Assembly: GCA_031555145.1 (NCBI GenBank)
Contig: JAVBUR010000054.1
Coordinates: 1 to 64,000 of the forward strand
DNA: 64,000 nt
Reading direction: 5' to 3'
Origin: JAJDIA01 sp031555145
Lineage (GTDB): Bacteria; Bacteroidota; Bacteroidia; Bacteroidales; Tannerellaceae
Of the stretch, positions 63,123-64,000 are shown one piece after another. Position numbers and translations under genes: made by a program. How positions within the stretch are numbered: the stretch's first letter is position 1; the number at the start of each line of letters is the position of its first letter. Below the pieces are notes generated by a model. It made no database searches. It was not told where the DNA came from and worked only from the letters and a program-made list of their open reading frames with translations.

Positions 63123-64000
63123 TTATTGTTTCCAAAAACCAGGCAACAGGATGGTCAAAACGGTAAATACCTCCAAGCGGCCAGTCAACATCAGGAAAGA
63201 AAGGAACCACTTGATACCAGCCGGCACCTCAGAAAAGTTACCCGCCGGGCCCAGTTCCCCCAAGCCGGGGCCTACGTTCCCCAGCGAAGTGACCACCGCT
63301 CCGATCGACTCTTCAAAAGCCATTCCGCTGGCGGCAAGTACAAGGATACTGACAACAATCAGCGTAATATAGGCAAAGGCAAAAGCTAATACTCGGTGTA
63401 CGATATCGTTCGAAACCACATGCCCGTTCATTCGTACCGGTATAACAGCACGCGGATGGGTCTGCTTCATAAACTCGTTAGACAGGTTTTTTGACAGGAT
63501 CACCACCCGTCCCATTTTCAACCCACCGCTGGTAGAGCCCGCACAGCCGCATATAACCATCAGGATGATCGCAATCCATCCAAAGAATGGCCCCCAGGCG
63601 AGATAATCAACCGTCATAAAGCCGGTGGATGAGATCAGGGAGACCACATTGAAAGCAGCCGACCGGAAAGATTGTTCGATGCCGGTCTCCATTCCATTGA
63701 CCAACAGCCAGATCGTAACGAGAACCGAAGTTAATAAAATAAAGGAAAAGAACCACCTGAACTCCTCATCGTTAAGTAGCTTCTTACCCTGGCGGTTGAA
63801 ACAGAAGTAGATAAGCGTCATATTAGTCGATCCGATAAACATGAAGATCATGATCATATATTCAACATAGGCCGACTGGAAATAGGCTATACTGGCATTC
63901 TTCGTCGAACAGCCTCCCGTCGATATAGTGGTCAGTGCATGATTAATCGCATCAAACAAGCTCATGGGACCGGCCCATAACAATCCGGCCAGCAAGATGG
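63123..64000 (-). CDS. trkH: TrkH-family potassium transporter, C-terminal part
   Basis: The frame is open through the right edge; the last 292 residues are visible. Selectivity-filter loops are visible in NHALTTISTGGCSTKNASIA, SLISSTGFMTVDYLAWGP and VVTSLGNVGPGLGELGPAGN. Membrane helices alternate between them, including ILMVICGCAGSTSGGLKMGR. TrkH is the K+-conducting subunit, working with TrkA, which is not seen here. The stop is followed by a -7 box for ruvA. Confidence 0.95.
   Translation of the reverse strand, partial: ILLAGLLWAGPMSLFDAINHALTTISTGGCSTKNASIAYFQSAYVEYMIMIFMFIGSTNMTLIYFCFNRQGKKLLNDEEFRWFFSFILLTSVLVTIWLLVNGMETGIEQSFRSAAFNVVSLISSTGFMTVDYLAWGPFFGWIAIILMVICGCAGSTSGGLKMGRVVILSKNLSNEFMKQTHPRAVIPVRMNGHVVSNDIVHRVLAFAFAYITLIVVSILVLAASGMAFEESIGAVVTSLGNVGPGLGELGPAGNFSEVPAGIKWFLSFLMLTGRLEVFTVLTILLPGFWKQ

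Overview
The window looks like chromosomal DNA from a member of the Bacteroidales, most likely the Tannerellaceae (Parabacteroides-like). The genus is an inference from gene content. Supporting signs are the T9SS translocon gene sprA next to ruvA, an exbB-exbD-exbD-tonB-pstS-TPR operon, a large single-chain purL, cydAB preceded by a DUF4492 gene, type B ribosomal protein bL31, many secreted proteins with a 'SAQ'-type signal peptide end, and repeated TAnnTTTG boxes upstream of genes, which is the -7 element of the Bacteroidetes primary sigma factor. I saw no tRNA, rRNA, CRISPR array, insertion sequence or prophage.

Layout. 1-3365 (minus): small secreted or membrane proteins (OmpA-type partial, LolA-like, Yip1, TapB-like, beta-barrel). 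3581-6102 (plus): a two-component system, TPR histidine kinase plus LuxR-type regulator. 6239-8954: divergent PHP phosphoesterase and Ser-type sulfatase. 9011-10350 (minus): an ECF sigma operon with a possible autoregulatory promoter. 10520-15225 (minus): two transcripts carrying two Gfo/Idh/MocA oxidoreductases, a DUF1080 lipoprotein and a DoxX protein, a likely glycoside-oxidation module. 15534-18489 (plus): DUF4492-cydA-cydB. 18849-22203: BamA/TamA-like barrel, ribonuclease Z, a tiny protein with a T9SS-tail-like domain, and a GDPD phosphodiesterase. 22540-27270 (minus): a 1576-residue BACON-repeat lipoprotein. 27495-31187 (minus): purL. 31975-37702 (plus): the TonB energising operon. 37791-50733: mostly glycan and central metabolism (NahK-like kinase, large GH2 beta-galactosidase, bL31, class II aldolase, GH105-like hydrolase), then an HEFGH metallopeptidase and a PIF1-like helicase with an HRDC end. 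51997-54804: TonB-dependent receptor. 54921-64000: sprA, ruvA and a partial trkH.

The least explained stretch is 50734-51996, 1.26 kb between the helicase and the receptor genes. It holds a consensus promoter and a perfect 13-bp terminator that bracket a likely small RNA of about 120 nt, a pair of 105-bp inverted repeats (3 mismatches) that each encode the same short peptide on divergent strands, a 22/23-bp periodic array inside the loop, and a second, unrelated 22-bp array further right. It is my main candidate for something undescribed.

Taken together, the genes describe an anaerobic or nanaerobic glycan-degrading gut or oral Bacteroidales: TonB-driven uptake, secreted sulfatase and glycosidases, cytochrome bd for traces of oxygen, and type IX secretion.
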